Shown: piece after piece, positions 32,833 to 41,409 of the stretch
How the letters are laid out: every line of letters starts with the position of its first letter
How positions within the stretch are numbered: position 1 is the first letter of the stretch
Assembly: GCF_001510665.1 (NCBI RefSeq)
Contig: NZ_LMTI01000002.1
Coordinates: 156,328 to 220,327, forward strand
DNA from: Bacillus sp. FJAT-27445
Lineage (GTDB): Bacteria; Bacillota; Bacilli; Bacillales; Cytobacillaceae
Direction: 5' to 3'
DNA: 64,000 bases
Program-made: the position numbers and the translations under genes
Notes under the pieces: model-generated
What the model was told of the DNA's origin: nothing
The model's input: the letters and a program-made list of their open reading frames with translations, nothing else
Database searches by the model: none

Positions 32833-34335
32833 TTGTCACAGACTAGAGAACAAAAATCGCTAATTATGATTTTCGGGGCCACTGGTGACCTTGCAAACCG
32901 GAAACTATATCCCTCCCTGTACAGGCTCTTCCGAAAAGGCCTCTTATCGGAATGTTTTGCTGTCATCGGAGTTGCAAGGAGGCCGCTGACGAATGAGCAG
33001 TTCCAGGAAAATGTAAAGAAATCGGTAATCGAAGCAGATGAATACGGAACCGGCATCGATGAATTCGCTTCCCACTTCTATTATCATTCCCATGATGTTA
33101 CCGACTCAGGTTCCTATGCCATTTTAAAAAAGATGGCGGAAGAACTGGACAATCACTATGATCTAGGGGGAAACAGGATTTTTTACCTGGCGATGGCCCC
33201 TGAATTCTTCGGCCCCATTGCACTCCACCTTAAGTCTGACGGCCTTACCGATGTACCGGGCTTTAAACGGCTTGTCATTGAAAAACCATTCGGCCATGAT
33301 CTTAAATCGGCGGTTGAGCTAAACGAGCAAATCCGTACCGCCTTCAGCGAGAAAGAAGTTTATCGTATTGACCACTATCTCGGCAAGCAGATGGTTCAGA
33401 ATATTGAAGTCATCCGTTTTGCCAATGCTCTCTTTGAGCCGCTCTGGAACAACCGCTATATCTCAAATATACAGATTACATCAAGTGAAACACTTGGGGT
33501 CGAGGAGCGCGGCAGATATTATGAAACAAGCGGCGCCCTTAGGGATATGGTTCAGAACCATATGCTCCAAATGGTTGCCCTTTTGGCAATGGAACCGCCA
33601 ATCAAGCTGACCACCGATGAAATCCGCTCGGAAAAAATCAGGGTCTTCCGTTCGCTTCGAACAATTGAAGGCAATGAAGTATCCAATTATTTTGTCCGAG
33701 GCCAGTATGGAGCAGGCACTTTGGATGGCAAGGACGTTCCCGCTTACAGGGATGAACCAATGGTCGATAAAAATTCCAACACCGAAACGTATGTGGCCGG
33801 AAAACTGATGATTGATAATCAGCGCTGGGCAGGAGTTCCATTCTATATCCGGACGGGCAAAAGGCTTGGGGCCAAATCAACAAAAATCATTGTCCAGTTC
33901 AAGGACATCCCAATGAACCTGTATTACCAGCCCGACAAGCCGTTGAATCCTAATCTGCTCGTTATCCATATCCAGCCGGAGGAAGGAATCACCCTTCACC
34001 TGAACGCAAAGAAGGCCGGCCAGGGAATGGATGCCACAGAGGTGAAATTGAGCTTTGCCAATAATGGGGTAAATGAAATGAATACCCCTGAAGCGTATGA
34101 ACTGCTTCTCTATGACTGCTTGCGCGGCGATGCAACCAACTTCGCGCATTGGGATGAGGTTGCCCTTTCTTGGAGCTTTGTGGACAAAATTTCTGATGAA
34201 TGGGAAAGCACGAAGGAAGAGAGTTTTCCTAATTATGAACCAGGATTAAGAGGTCCTGCTGCTGCAGAGGAGCTATTAGAGAGGGACGGCTTCTTCTGGT
34301 GGCGTGTTCGGGATCTCAATGTAGAAAGATGCTAA
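32833..34335 (+). CDS. zwf: Glucose-6-phosphate 1-dehydrogenase
   Basis: This 500-aa enzyme oxidises glucose-6-phosphate to 6-phosphogluconolactone with NADP, the entry to the oxidative pentose phosphate pathway. It shows the nucleotide loop FGATGDLANRKLYPSLYRL at 15-33 and the catalytic signature RIDHYLGKQMVQNIEVIRFA around residue 180. It also shows FYIRTGKRLGAKSTKI. The start is a TTG with AAAGGAG 9 nt upstream. In B. subtilis gndA follows zwf's locus; no 6-phosphogluconate dehydrogenase is seen here. Confidence 0.96.
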   Translation: MSQTREQKSLIMIFGATGDLANRKLYPSLYRLFRKGLLSECFAVIGVARRPLTNEQFQENVKKSVIEADEYGTGIDEFASHFYYHSHDVTDSGSYAILKKMAEELDNHYDLGGNRIFYLAMAPEFFGPIALHLKSDGLTDVPGFKRLVIEKPFGHDLKSAVELNEQIRTAFSEKEVYRIDHYLGKQMVQNIEVIRFANALFEPLWNNRYISNIQITSSETLGVEERGRYYETSGALRDMVQNHMLQMVALLAMEPPIKLTTDEIRSEKIRVFRSLRTIEGNEVSNYFVRGQYGAGTLDGKDVPAYRDEPMVDKNSNTETYVAGKLMIDNQRWAGVPFYIRTGKRLGAKSTKIIVQFKDIPMNLYYQPDKPLNPNLLVIHIQPEEGITLHLNAKKAGQGMDATEVKLSFANNGVNEMNTPEAYELLLYDCLRGDATNFAHWDEVALSWSFVDKISDEWESTKEESFPNYEPGLRGPAAAEELLERDGFFWWRVRDLNVERC

Positions 34336-34350
34336 CCGGAGGGGAAATAA

Positions 34351-34968
34351 ATGAAAATCCATGACATCACCGCACCGATTTTTGAAGGAATGCCCGTTTA
34401 TAAAAACAAGCCAGAAAAGCAGCCGAAGCTTGAAACCGCCACAAATGCCCATGTGACAGAATCGAGGCTCAGCCTTGATCTTCATACAGGAACACATATA
34501 GACGCACCGCTCCATATGATCAACGAAGGAAAAACGTTTGAAATGATTGCCATTGAGGAACTGGTCCGTCAGTGCAAGGTGTTTGAGCTGACACAAGTTA
34601 CCGACAGGATTACCGCTAATGATTTGGTTGGCCTTGATATTGTAAAAGATGATTTCGTCCTATTCAAAACAAAAAACTCCTTTGATGAAGAGTTCAATTT
34701 TGAATTCATTTTCGTCGCCAAGGACGCGGCCGAACAGCTGGCGGAAATCGGTATTGCCGGCGTGGGGATCGATGCGCTTGGCATTGAACGCGCCCAGGAA
34801 GGGCATCCAACCCACAAGGCTCTGATGGGAAGGGATATCATCATCATTGAAGGTCTGCGCCTCAAGGACGTGGAAGCAGGCGAGTATATAATGGTTGCGG
34901 CTCCACTGAAGCTGCAGGGAACCGATGCCGCACCGGCAAGGATTTTGCTGCTTGAAGGCTTAAGCTGA
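34351..34968 (+). CDS. Cyclase family protein (KynB-like metal hydrolase)
   Basis: This 205-aa protein has the cyclase-family metal motif LHTGTHIDAPLHM (HxGTHxDxPxH) at about 49-61. The N-terminus DITAPIFEGMPVYKNKP, GVGIDALGIERAQEGHPTHK and the final AAPLKLQGTDAAPARILLLE are also typical. Relatives hydrolyse N-formylkynurenine or isatin; the substrate here is unknown. It lies 15 nt after zwf and may be cotranscribed with it. Confidence 0.88.
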   Translation: MKIHDITAPIFEGMPVYKNKPEKQPKLETATNAHVTESRLSLDLHTGTHIDAPLHMINEGKTFEMIAIEELVRQCKVFELTQVTDRITANDLVGLDIVKDDFVLFKTKNSFDEEFNFEFIFVAKDAAEQLAEIGIAGVGIDALGIERAQEGHPTHKALMGRDIIIIEGLRLKDVEAGEYIMVAAPLKLQGTDAAPARILLLEGLS

Positions 34969-34998
34969 GTTATTGCGCGATTTCAGTATAAGGATTAA

Positions 34999-35026
34999 AT
35001 GCCGTCCATAGTGGACGGCATTTTTA
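34999..35026. terminator. Bidirectional terminator between the cyclase gene and polY1
   Basis: ATGCCGTCC and GGACGGCAT form a 9-bp stem with a 5-nt loop followed by TTTTT; A-rich sequence on the other side allows use on both strands. Confidence 0.8.
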
Positions 35027-35037
35027 ATAGAAAAGCG

Positions 35038-36324
35038 TTATTCCGATTCGTTTTCTTTCCCTTTCTGCCCGGGCCTAAACCCTCGCAGGAAATCCTTGTT
35101 AAAGCTTGTTTGCGTTCCTTTATTGGCATCAATCTCTTTTAATGATCCCGCATTTGAAATAATGTTTTTGCCGTATTTTTCTTTTAAAATGGACATAGTT
35201 TTGTAGAGTGGCTCCTTTTTCGCTTCCTTTTCATAGGAAAATAGGTCAAGCTGTTTAACAGATTCTTCCGCTCCAGCCAAATCGGAACCGGTAATGCCGA
35301 GGAGCCTGACAGGGTCGCCGTTCCAGTTGCTTACAAACAACTGCTTGGCTAATTGGGCAATTTCTTCCTTGCCACCAACAGGGTTCCTGAGCTTTCTTCC
35401 GCGGTTAAACGTTTTTCGATCCTTGTAACGGATTGTGATGGAGAGTGAATTTGCTAGGACATTCTTCCTTTTCAGTCTCGTCGCGACTTTATCTGCCAGC
35501 CCATCAAGGACAGTGAAAAGCTCATGCTGATTGGCAATATCCCTTGGAAGGGTTGTTGAATTGCCGATGCTTTTAAAATCGGATATGGAATCAGGATCGA
35601 CATGCCTCGGATCAATTCCGTTCGCCCTGTCCTTAAGTTTAATTCCATTAATCCCCAGGATCATCTTTAGCTGTACTTCATTTGCGGATGCAAGGCCGCC
35701 AATCGTTTCAATTCCTATCCCCTTTAATTTTTCGGCTGTTTTTGAACCTACCCCATGCATATCGCCGACTGGCCTCGGCCAAAGAACAGACGGAATATCC
35801 CGTTTCCGGAGTACGGTAATCCCCAATGGTTTTTTCATATCTGATGCCGTTTTTGCAAGGAACTTATTTGGGGCAATTCCGATGCTGCATGGCAGATCAA
35901 GCTGGGCGAGGATCCGCTTCTGAATTGTCCGGGCAATATCCAGTGGGCTGCCAAGGTCATAGCTTTCTGTTATATCCAAATAGCCTTCATCAATTGAAAC
36001 CGGCTCAACCAACTGGGTGAACTGCGCTAAAATTTCAAACATGGCTTTTGACGCGGCGCGGTATCTGTCAAAATTCGGCCTCATTATAATCAAGTGGGGG
36101 CAAAGCTTTTTAGCCTCCCAAAGGGGCATAGTCGTCTTGACGCCCAATTTCCTTGCTTCATAGCTGCAAGTGACAATGATTCCGCGCCGCTCCTCTGGAT
36201 TGCCAGCGATGGCCAGAGGCTTGCCTTTCAGGGAAGAGTCATGGGCTGCTTCCACAGAGGCATAGAAACTATTCATATCGACATGCAAAATGACCCTTCC
36301 CTTTTTAGGATACATCTCCTTCAT
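35038..36324 (-). CDS. dinB: DNA polymerase IV (DinB, PolY1 type)
   Basis: This 428-aa Y-family translesion polymerase has VILHVDMNSFYASVEAAHD at the N-terminus (metal Asp), YEARKLGVKTTMPLWEAKKL, the catalytic VSIDEGYLDIT at about 105-115 and HhH segments (GDMHGVGSKTAEKLKGIGIE). QLDLFSYE at the little-finger end is a beta-clamp binding motif. ATG 36324 has GGAGGTGA upstream. I saw no LexA box in its upstream region, unlike the second Y polymerase. B. subtilis YqjH is at this locus. Confidence 0.94.
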   Translation of the reverse strand: MKEMYPKKGRVILHVDMNSFYASVEAAHDSSLKGKPLAIAGNPEERRGIIVTCSYEARKLGVKTTMPLWEAKKLCPHLIIMRPNFDRYRAASKAMFEILAQFTQLVEPVSIDEGYLDITESYDLGSPLDIARTIQKRILAQLDLPCSIGIAPNKFLAKTASDMKKPLGITVLRKRDIPSVLWPRPVGDMHGVGSKTAEKLKGIGIETIGGLASANEVQLKMILGINGIKLKDRANGIDPRHVDPDSISDFKSIGNSTTLPRDIANQHELFTVLDGLADKVATRLKRKNVLANSLSITIRYKDRKTFNRGRKLRNPVGGKEEIAQLAKQLFVSNWNGDPVRLLGITGSDLAGAEESVKQLDLFSYEKEAKKEPLYKTMSILKEKYGKNIISNAGSLKEIDANKGTQTSFNKDFLRGFRPGQKGKENESE

Positions 36325-36517
36325 GGCCATCACCTCCATCCGTATCTTCTTCCTTTAGTTTAGCAAAAACAATGGATTGCCGCATCCCTTCCATGCGGAT
36401 ATACTTGTCCGGATGAATTTGTGATTTGGCCGCCAATTTAGTACTATTAACGAAACATATTAGCATAGAATACGTCAAATAGTTATAGCAGTATATTTTG
36501 TCAAGGATGTGATAGGT

Positions 36518-37279
36518 ATGAGAAAACTGCTGGTACTAATTACTGCCTTATTCATTGTGGGCGGCTGCAGTGCGGGGGATCATTCCAAACCAGCTAAAGA
36601 TACAAATTTGGAGCAATCCAACAAGGGCGGAAATGGAAAGGACCATACGGAAAAAAAGGAAGTGCCAAACAAACCTGGACCGACTACTGGCAATGGCAGC
36701 AGCACTGATTCAGCGGATGGCGGCAATGGAACCAATATAGGAACGGGAACCCCCATCCAAACAGGAGCATATATGCCTGCGCCTAATCAACTGAAGAAGT
36801 TCAAAGGAACCGGAAATGAATATGCTGCGGAGGTTGAAAGGGTATTTTCTAAGGAAAATGCTTATCTAGCAGCGGTTGCTGAAAACGGCGGTACGAGCAT
36901 ACTCAGAATTTATCAGTTGGATAAAAACGGGATTTCCATCGTATATGAGGAACCTGAATACTACTCCGAAGATGCTCCAGATATCAATGCCTACAAGCGG
37001 ACTTTCAAACCCAGGCTGATTTTGCCCAATCCTCTTAAACCCAATCAACAGTTTGATGGATGGACAGTCAAAGAAACGGATGCGACCGTAAAGGTGCCTT
37101 ATAGGACACTATCCAATGCAATTATTCTCGAGAAAATTGGGGAGGATGGAAGCGTCGTACAAAACATCTGGGCACCGGGACTCGGGATTGTAAAAAAGTC
37201 ATTTTATCTTAAGGACTCTTCCGGTAATGAAACGATTGTTACAACCGAGCTGGAGGAAGTGGAGCCGCTGGACAGGTAA
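36518..37279 (+). CDS. Hypothetical lipoprotein with a low-complexity linker
   Basis: This 253-aa protein has a lipoprotein signal peptide with lipobox VGGCS (Cys at about 19). A Lys/Gly/Asn/Thr/Ser-rich disordered linker follows to about residue 85. The folded C-terminal domain includes NAYLAAVAENGGTSILRIYQ and WAPGLGIVKKSFYLKDSSGN, resembling domains exposed on the outer face of the membrane. No function is recognised. ATG 36518 has AAGGATGTGA upstream. Confidence 0.75.
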   Translation: MRKLLVLITALFIVGGCSAGDHSKPAKDTNLEQSNKGGNGKDHTEKKEVPNKPGPTTGNGSSTDSADGGNGTNIGTGTPIQTGAYMPAPNQLKKFKGTGNEYAAEVERVFSKENAYLAAVAENGGTSILRIYQLDKNGISIVYEEPEYYSEDAPDINAYKRTFKPRLILPNPLKPNQQFDGWTVKETDATVKVPYRTLSNAIILEKIGEDGSVVQNIWAPGLGIVKKSFYLKDSSGNETIVTTELEEVEPLDR

Positions 37280-37325
37280 AGCAGAATGATATTTTTTTTA
37301 AAAAAACGCCGACTATTTCGTTAAA

Positions 37326-37358
37326 CTAAAAGGGGATCCCAAGCGGGTCCCCTTTTAG
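37326..37358. terminator. Bidirectional terminator between the lipoprotein gene and yqjE
   Basis: CTAAAAGGGGA and TCCCCTTTTAG form an 11-bp perfect stem with an 11-nt loop; the stem's own T-runs serve both strands. Confidence 0.8.
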
Positions 37359-37366
37359 AACAAAAA

Positions 37367-38488
37367 TTATTGGTTCGCTACTTCCTCGACAATCGCAATC
37401 GTCATTTCAGCCAGCTTTCCCAGCTCTTCAATCGGCATACGCTCATTCGTTGTATGGATTTCCTCGTAGCCCACCGCGAGGTTAACCGTCGGAATCCCGA
37501 AACCGGCAATTACATTGGCATCGCTTCCCCCGCCGCTTTGCTGGAGTTCGCAGCTGCGGCCAATTTTCGCGGCCGCTTTCCTTGCTACCTCAACAACATG
37601 GTCGCCTTCACCAAACTTGAAGCCAGGATACATGACTTTGACCTCTACTTCAGCACTACCGCCCATCTGTTCAGCAACCGATTCAAATGCTTCCTTCATC
37701 TTCGCCACCTGAGCTTCCATTTTTTCAGGAATAAGCGATCTTGCTTCGGCAAGAATATCAACACGGTCAGCTACAATATTCGTCGCCTGTCCGCCTGCAA
37801 ATCGGCCGATATTTGCCGTAGTTTCGCTGTCAATTCTGCCAAGAGGCATTTTTGCAATCGCTTTTGCGGCGATTGTAATCGCAGAAACGCCTTTTTCAGG
37901 AGCAACTCCCGCGTGGGCAGTCTTTCCGTAAATGACGGCATCGATTCGCGCCTGTGTAGGTGCGGCAACAATTACATTGCCAACCTTCCCGTCGCTGTCA
38001 AGCGCATAACCATACTTGGCGGTTATTTTTGCCGGATCCAGCGCTTTGGCTCCCATAAGTCCCGATTCTTCGCCGACTGTAATAACAAACTGGATTTCTC
38101 CGTGCGGAATCGATTTTTCCTTAAGAACGCGGATTAGCTCGAACATCGCAGCAAGGCCAGCTTTGTCATCCGCCCCGAGGATTGTCGTGCCATCCGTCAC
38201 GACATAACCGTCCTTAATGGAGGGCTTGACACCATTTCCCGGGGTGACTGTGTCCATATGGCTCGTAAAATAAATTGGGTCCACCCCGTCTTTTGTGGCT
38301 GCCAACGTACAAATAAGATTCCCTGCCCCGTGTCCGGTAATGGAGGTCGTGTCATCCTCAAATACATCCAATCCAAGCGCGGAAAACTTTTCCTTCAATA
38401 CCTTTGCAATCGCTGCCTCATACTTGGTTTCAGAATCGATCTGGACCAGCTCAATAAATTCATTCAATAACCGTTCACTATCAATCAT
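37367..38488 (-). CDS. yqjE: M20/M25/M40 family metallopeptidase YqjE
   Basis: This 373-aa dinuclear zinc peptidase of the peptidase T-like group has IYFTSHMDTVTPGNGVKP (first His, Asp), ILGADDKAGLAA (bridging Asp), VGEESGLMGAKALD (catalytic Glu and ligand Glu), and a late HTTNERMP His. A lid domain lies at about 175-290. It probably trims di- or tripeptides in the cytosol. B. subtilis YqjE is the positional counterpart. Confidence 0.92.
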   Translation of the reverse strand: MIDSERLLNEFIELVQIDSETKYEAAIAKVLKEKFSALGLDVFEDDTTSITGHGAGNLICTLAATKDGVDPIYFTSHMDTVTPGNGVKPSIKDGYVVTDGTTILGADDKAGLAAMFELIRVLKEKSIPHGEIQFVITVGEESGLMGAKALDPAKITAKYGYALDSDGKVGNVIVAAPTQARIDAVIYGKTAHAGVAPEKGVSAITIAAKAIAKMPLGRIDSETTANIGRFAGGQATNIVADRVDILAEARSLIPEKMEAQVAKMKEAFESVAEQMGGSAEVEVKVMYPGFKFGEGDHVVEVARKAAAKIGRSCELQQSGGGSDANVIAGFGIPTVNLAVGYEEIHTTNERMPIEELGKLAEMTIAIVEEVANQ

Positions 38489-38568
38489 CTGCTAAACCTC
38501 CATCAGAAAATGTATGTACTCACTATTTTAGTATACCTTTCCAGTTGCCCTATCATCAACATCCCCGA

Positions 38569-40122
38569 TTAGAGCGGGATGTTTCCGTGTTTTTTCGGAG
38601 GCCGGGTTTCGTGTTTGTTTTTGAGCATTTCCAGAGCCTGTACAAGTTTGATTCTTGTTTCCCTAGGATCGATAACATCGTCGACCATTCCCCGGGCCGC
38701 CGCCACATAAGGATTCGCGAATTTTTCGCGGTATTCCTCAATTTTCTGTTGTCGAACCTTTTCCGGGTCCGGGCTGTTTTCGATTTCTTTTGAAAAAATG
38801 ATATTTGCGGCACCTTGTGGTCCCATAACGGCGATTTCCGCATTCGGCCAGGCGAATACGAGGTCCGCGCCGATTGATTTGCTGTTCAGGGCAACGTACG
38901 CGCCGCCGTATGCCTTTCGTAAAATAACGGTTAGCTTTGGCACTGTCGCTTCAGAGTAAGCATACAAAATCTTTGCTCCGTGGCGGATAATTCCGCCATG
39001 TTCTTGTTTAATCCCCGGGAAAAATCCAGTTACATCCTCAAAGGTGATGATTGGGATATTAAAGGAGTCACAAAATCGGATGAACCTTGAAGCTTTATCG
39101 GAAGAATCGATATCAAGGCCGCCAGCCATCACTTTCGGCTGGTTGCAGACAAGCCCCACCGTGTCCCCTTTTATCCTGGCAAGCCCAACGACGATGTTTT
39201 TCGCGAAATCACGGTGGATTTCCATAAAACTTCCCTCATCAACGACATGGCCAATAACAACTCTGACATCATACGGCCTGACTGGGTCAAAAGGGATACA
39301 GTCTACGAGGTCTGACCTGTAGTCATCCCCAGTGTCTCCATTATCAACATGCGGCGGTTTCTCCTGGGAATTCTGTGGAAGATAGCTTAGCAGTGTTCTC
39401 ACAGACTCCAGTACTTCTTCCTCCGTTTTCCCCATGAAATGGGCATTCCCTGATATAGAGTTATGGACCTTTGCCCCGCCAAGGTCCTCCGGCGAAATTT
39501 TCTCACCCGTCACAGTTTCGATTACCTTCGGCCCGGTAATGAACATTTGGCTTGTGCCTTCCACCATGAAGACAAAATCCGTAATCGCTGGTGAATAGAC
39601 AGCACCCCCGGCGCATGGTCCGAGAATGACGGAGATTTGCGGCACAACGCCGGAATAGATGGCGTTCCTATAAAAGATGTGCCCATAGCCATCAAGGGAA
39701 ACAACGCCCTCTTGAATCCGTGCTCCCCCTGAGTCGTTAAGCCCAATGACCGGGGCTCCGGTATTGGCGGCCAGGTCCATCACATGGGCGATTTTCTTTG
39801 CATGCATTTCACCAAGAGCACCGCCAAATACGGTAAAATCCTGGGAAAAGACAAAGACAGGGCGTCCGTTGATTTTTCCATAGCCTGTCACAACCCCGTC
39901 ACCAGGCCCTTTCTGCCTATCCATACCAAAATCGGTCGTCCTGTGTTCGATAAACGGATTCAACTCAACGAACGTGCCTGCATCTACCAGGAGGGTAATG
40001 CGTTCCCTCGCTGTCAGCTTCCCCTTCGCATGCTGCCTCGCTATTTTTTCATCGCCGCCTCCCATTTCGATTTCCCGGCGTTTATCATAAAGTTCATTGA
40101 TTTTCTCAAAAATGTCAGCCAT
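38569..40122 (-). CDS. yqjD: Acyl-CoA carboxyltransferase (propionyl-CoA carboxylase beta / methylmalonyl-CoA decarboxylase alpha)
   Basis: This 517-aa carboxyltransferase of the crotonase superfamily has two halves. The first has GDGVVTGYGKINGRPVFVFS, GLNDSGGARIQEGVVSLDGY and GPCAGGAVYSPAITDF; the second has IITFEDVTGFFPGIKQEHGG and YGGAYVALNSKSIGADLVFA. It transfers carboxyl between biotin and propionyl-CoA or methylmalonyl-CoA. No biotin carboxylase or biotin carrier is nearby, so direction and partner are open. Its ATG directly abuts the epimerase stop. Confidence 0.92.
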   Translation of the reverse strand: MADIFEKINELYDKRREIEMGGGDEKIARQHAKGKLTARERITLLVDAGTFVELNPFIEHRTTDFGMDRQKGPGDGVVTGYGKINGRPVFVFSQDFTVFGGALGEMHAKKIAHVMDLAANTGAPVIGLNDSGGARIQEGVVSLDGYGHIFYRNAIYSGVVPQISVILGPCAGGAVYSPAITDFVFMVEGTSQMFITGPKVIETVTGEKISPEDLGGAKVHNSISGNAHFMGKTEEEVLESVRTLLSYLPQNSQEKPPHVDNGDTGDDYRSDLVDCIPFDPVRPYDVRVVIGHVVDEGSFMEIHRDFAKNIVVGLARIKGDTVGLVCNQPKVMAGGLDIDSSDKASRFIRFCDSFNIPIITFEDVTGFFPGIKQEHGGIIRHGAKILYAYSEATVPKLTVILRKAYGGAYVALNSKSIGADLVFAWPNAEIAVMGPQGAANIIFSKEIENSPDPEKVRQQKIEEYREKFANPYVAAARGMVDDVIDPRETRIKLVQALEMLKNKHETRPPKKHGNIPL

Positions 40123-40536
40123 CTAGCTCTCCATTCCTTTCTTCTCGCAAAACTCATATAGTACCCCGCCAGTTGATTTTGGGTGCATGAATGCAACTTT
40201 CGCCCCGCCAGCACCAGGTTTCGGTTTATCCTGAAGCATTTTGATCCCATTTTCCTTCATGTCGTTTATCCTGTCTTGGATGGAAGTAACGCCGAACGCG
40301 ACATGGTGGATGCCTTCTCCCCTTTTCTCAATATGCTTTGCTATCGCGCTCTCGGGCGAGGAAGGTTCAAGAAGTTCGAGCTTTGTGCCCCCCGCATCCA
40401 GAAAAGCGACAGTCACTTTCTCGCTCTCCACTTCTTCAACGCCCAAAAGCTGAAGCTTAAGGACATCTGTATAAAAAGGAAGCGCTTCCTCGAGAGATTT
40501 GACGGCAATCCCGATATGGTCCACTTTCTTAATCAT
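40123..40536 (-). CDS. mce: Methylmalonyl-CoA epimerase
   Basis: This 137-aa glyoxalase-fold enzyme interconverts the (R) and (S) forms of methylmalonyl-CoA. The metal ligands are visible as VDHIGIAVKSLEEALPFY (His), LELLEPSS, GEGIHHVAFGV (His) and GGVLYEFCE (Glu). With the adjacent carboxyltransferase and the mutase genes 7 kb away it completes the route from propionyl-CoA to succinyl-CoA. B. subtilis YqjC is the counterpart. Confidence 0.94.
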   Translation of the reverse strand: MIKKVDHIGIAVKSLEEALPFYTDVLKLQLLGVEEVESEKVTVAFLDAGGTKLELLEPSSPESAIAKHIEKRGEGIHHVAFGVTSIQDRINDMKENGIKMLQDKPKPGAGGAKVAFMHPKSTGGVLYEFCEKKGMES

Positions 40537-40669
40537 TTTATCATCCCCTTTTGTGCAATCCCGTATGGATGGTTATTCCATTTTCGCGAACAATCATCCA
40601 TTTCCCCTAAAAATTCGACAATTATTGTATTCTCTAAAAAGTGTCATAAATCCTTCCCAATTTGAAAGG

Positions 40670-40698
40670 TTGTCCGCAGACTCTTTTCCCGGTACAAT
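40670..40698 (+). promoter_or_regulatory. Candidate sigma-A promoter of prli42
   Basis: TTGTCC is followed after 17 nt by TACAAT, 38 bp before the prli42 ATG. Confidence 0.55.
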
Positions 40699-40736
40699 AA
40701 TAGTATCCCATAACTCATTCAGGGAGGAGAATTAAT

Positions 40737-40832
40737 ATGAATAACCGCAAGTCCAGAAAAATCATTGTTTATCTGATGCTATTCGCGATGCTAGCTTCCA
40801 CACTCCTGCTCGGATTATCATCATTTCTATAA
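40737..40832 (+). CDS. prli42: Stressosome-associated miniprotein Prli42
   Basis: This 31-aa protein (basic start MNNRKSRK, then one membrane helix IIVYLMLFAMLASTLLLGL) has GGGAGGAG 7 nt upstream and a terminator directly after. Size, topology and pattern match Prli42, which in Listeria anchors the stressosome (RsbR) to the membrane and so links envelope stress to sigma-B. Whether it does so here is inferred; no rsb genes are in the window. Confidence 0.85.
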   Translation: MNNRKSRKIIVYLMLFAMLASTLLLGLSSFL

Positions 40833-40841
40833 AGAGAGCGA

Positions 40842-40871
40842 AAGGGACTGCCCGGATGGACAGTCCCTTTT
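40842..40871. terminator. Bidirectional terminator between prli42 and the L,D-transpeptidase gene
   Basis: AAGGGACTG and CAGTCCCTT form a 9-bp perfect stem with a 10-nt loop followed by TT. Confidence 0.75.
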
Positions 40872-40872
40872 C

Positions 40873-41385
40873 CTATTGGATGGCTCCATATTCACTTCCC
40901 AATTCGGTGAAGGGCCGATTGGACGTGGTAATCAATATTTTTGTGCCGAGCGGTATGAAGGGATAAAGAGACTCGATTCCTTCATTTTGAAGCCTGACGC
41001 AGCCCTCCGATACATATTTTCCAATTGAAGAAGGATTGTTTGTCCCATGGAGGCCGTACGTCCTGCCATCCGTCCCATCAGCATCAAAGCCTATCCATCT
41101 GGTGCCAAGCGGGTTTGCCGGATCATTGCCCGGAATATCCTTTTTCCGATAATACGGATTTTCTGCTTTAACAGTGACAGTGAACAATCCTTCAGGAGTC
41201 AGCCCGGGACTTTTTCCTGTACCGACAGATAGAACCGTCTGCACCCGGTTATCATCAATAAAGGCCATCTCGTTTGTCTTTTTATTGATAATGATAAAAG
41301 TATCACCCGGCAGCGGATTGGGACCCAGAGGCCAGATTGGCGAAACAAACAGAACGGACAACAGCACAGCCAGCAAATTTGCCAT
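40873..41385 (-). CDS. L,D-transpeptidase (YkuD domain; YqjB type)
   Basis: This 170-aa exported protein has a signal peptide (1-20) and a YkuD catalytic domain. The active site lies in YGLHGTNNPSSIGKYVSEG followed by CVRLQNEGIE (His and the catalytic Cys). Such enzymes form 3-3 cross-links in peptidoglycan or attach proteins to it. No LysM domain is present, unlike some relatives. It is 24 nt downstream of the YqjA-like gene. Confidence 0.9.
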   Translation of the reverse strand: MANLLAVLLSVLFVSPIWPLGPNPLPGDTFIIINKKTNEMAFIDDNRVQTVLSVGTGKSPGLTPEGLFTVTVKAENPYYRKKDIPGNDPANPLGTRWIGFDADGTDGRTYGLHGTNNPSSIGKYVSEGCVRLQNEGIESLYPFIPLGTKILITTSNRPFTELGSEYGAIQ

Positions 41386-41409
41386 TCAAACCACCCTTGC
41401 CATTTTTCC

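Noticed and set aside
36340-36508. LexA box upstream of dinB
   Set aside because: I searched for GAAC-N4-GTTC-like sequences and found none close enough; the gap between dinB and the lipoprotein gene shows no other clear signal.
40613-40620. Spo0A-like box (TTGTCGAA, minus strand) upstream of mce
   Set aside because: A 7-8-mer occurs often by chance and no sporulation-type promoter elements accompany it.
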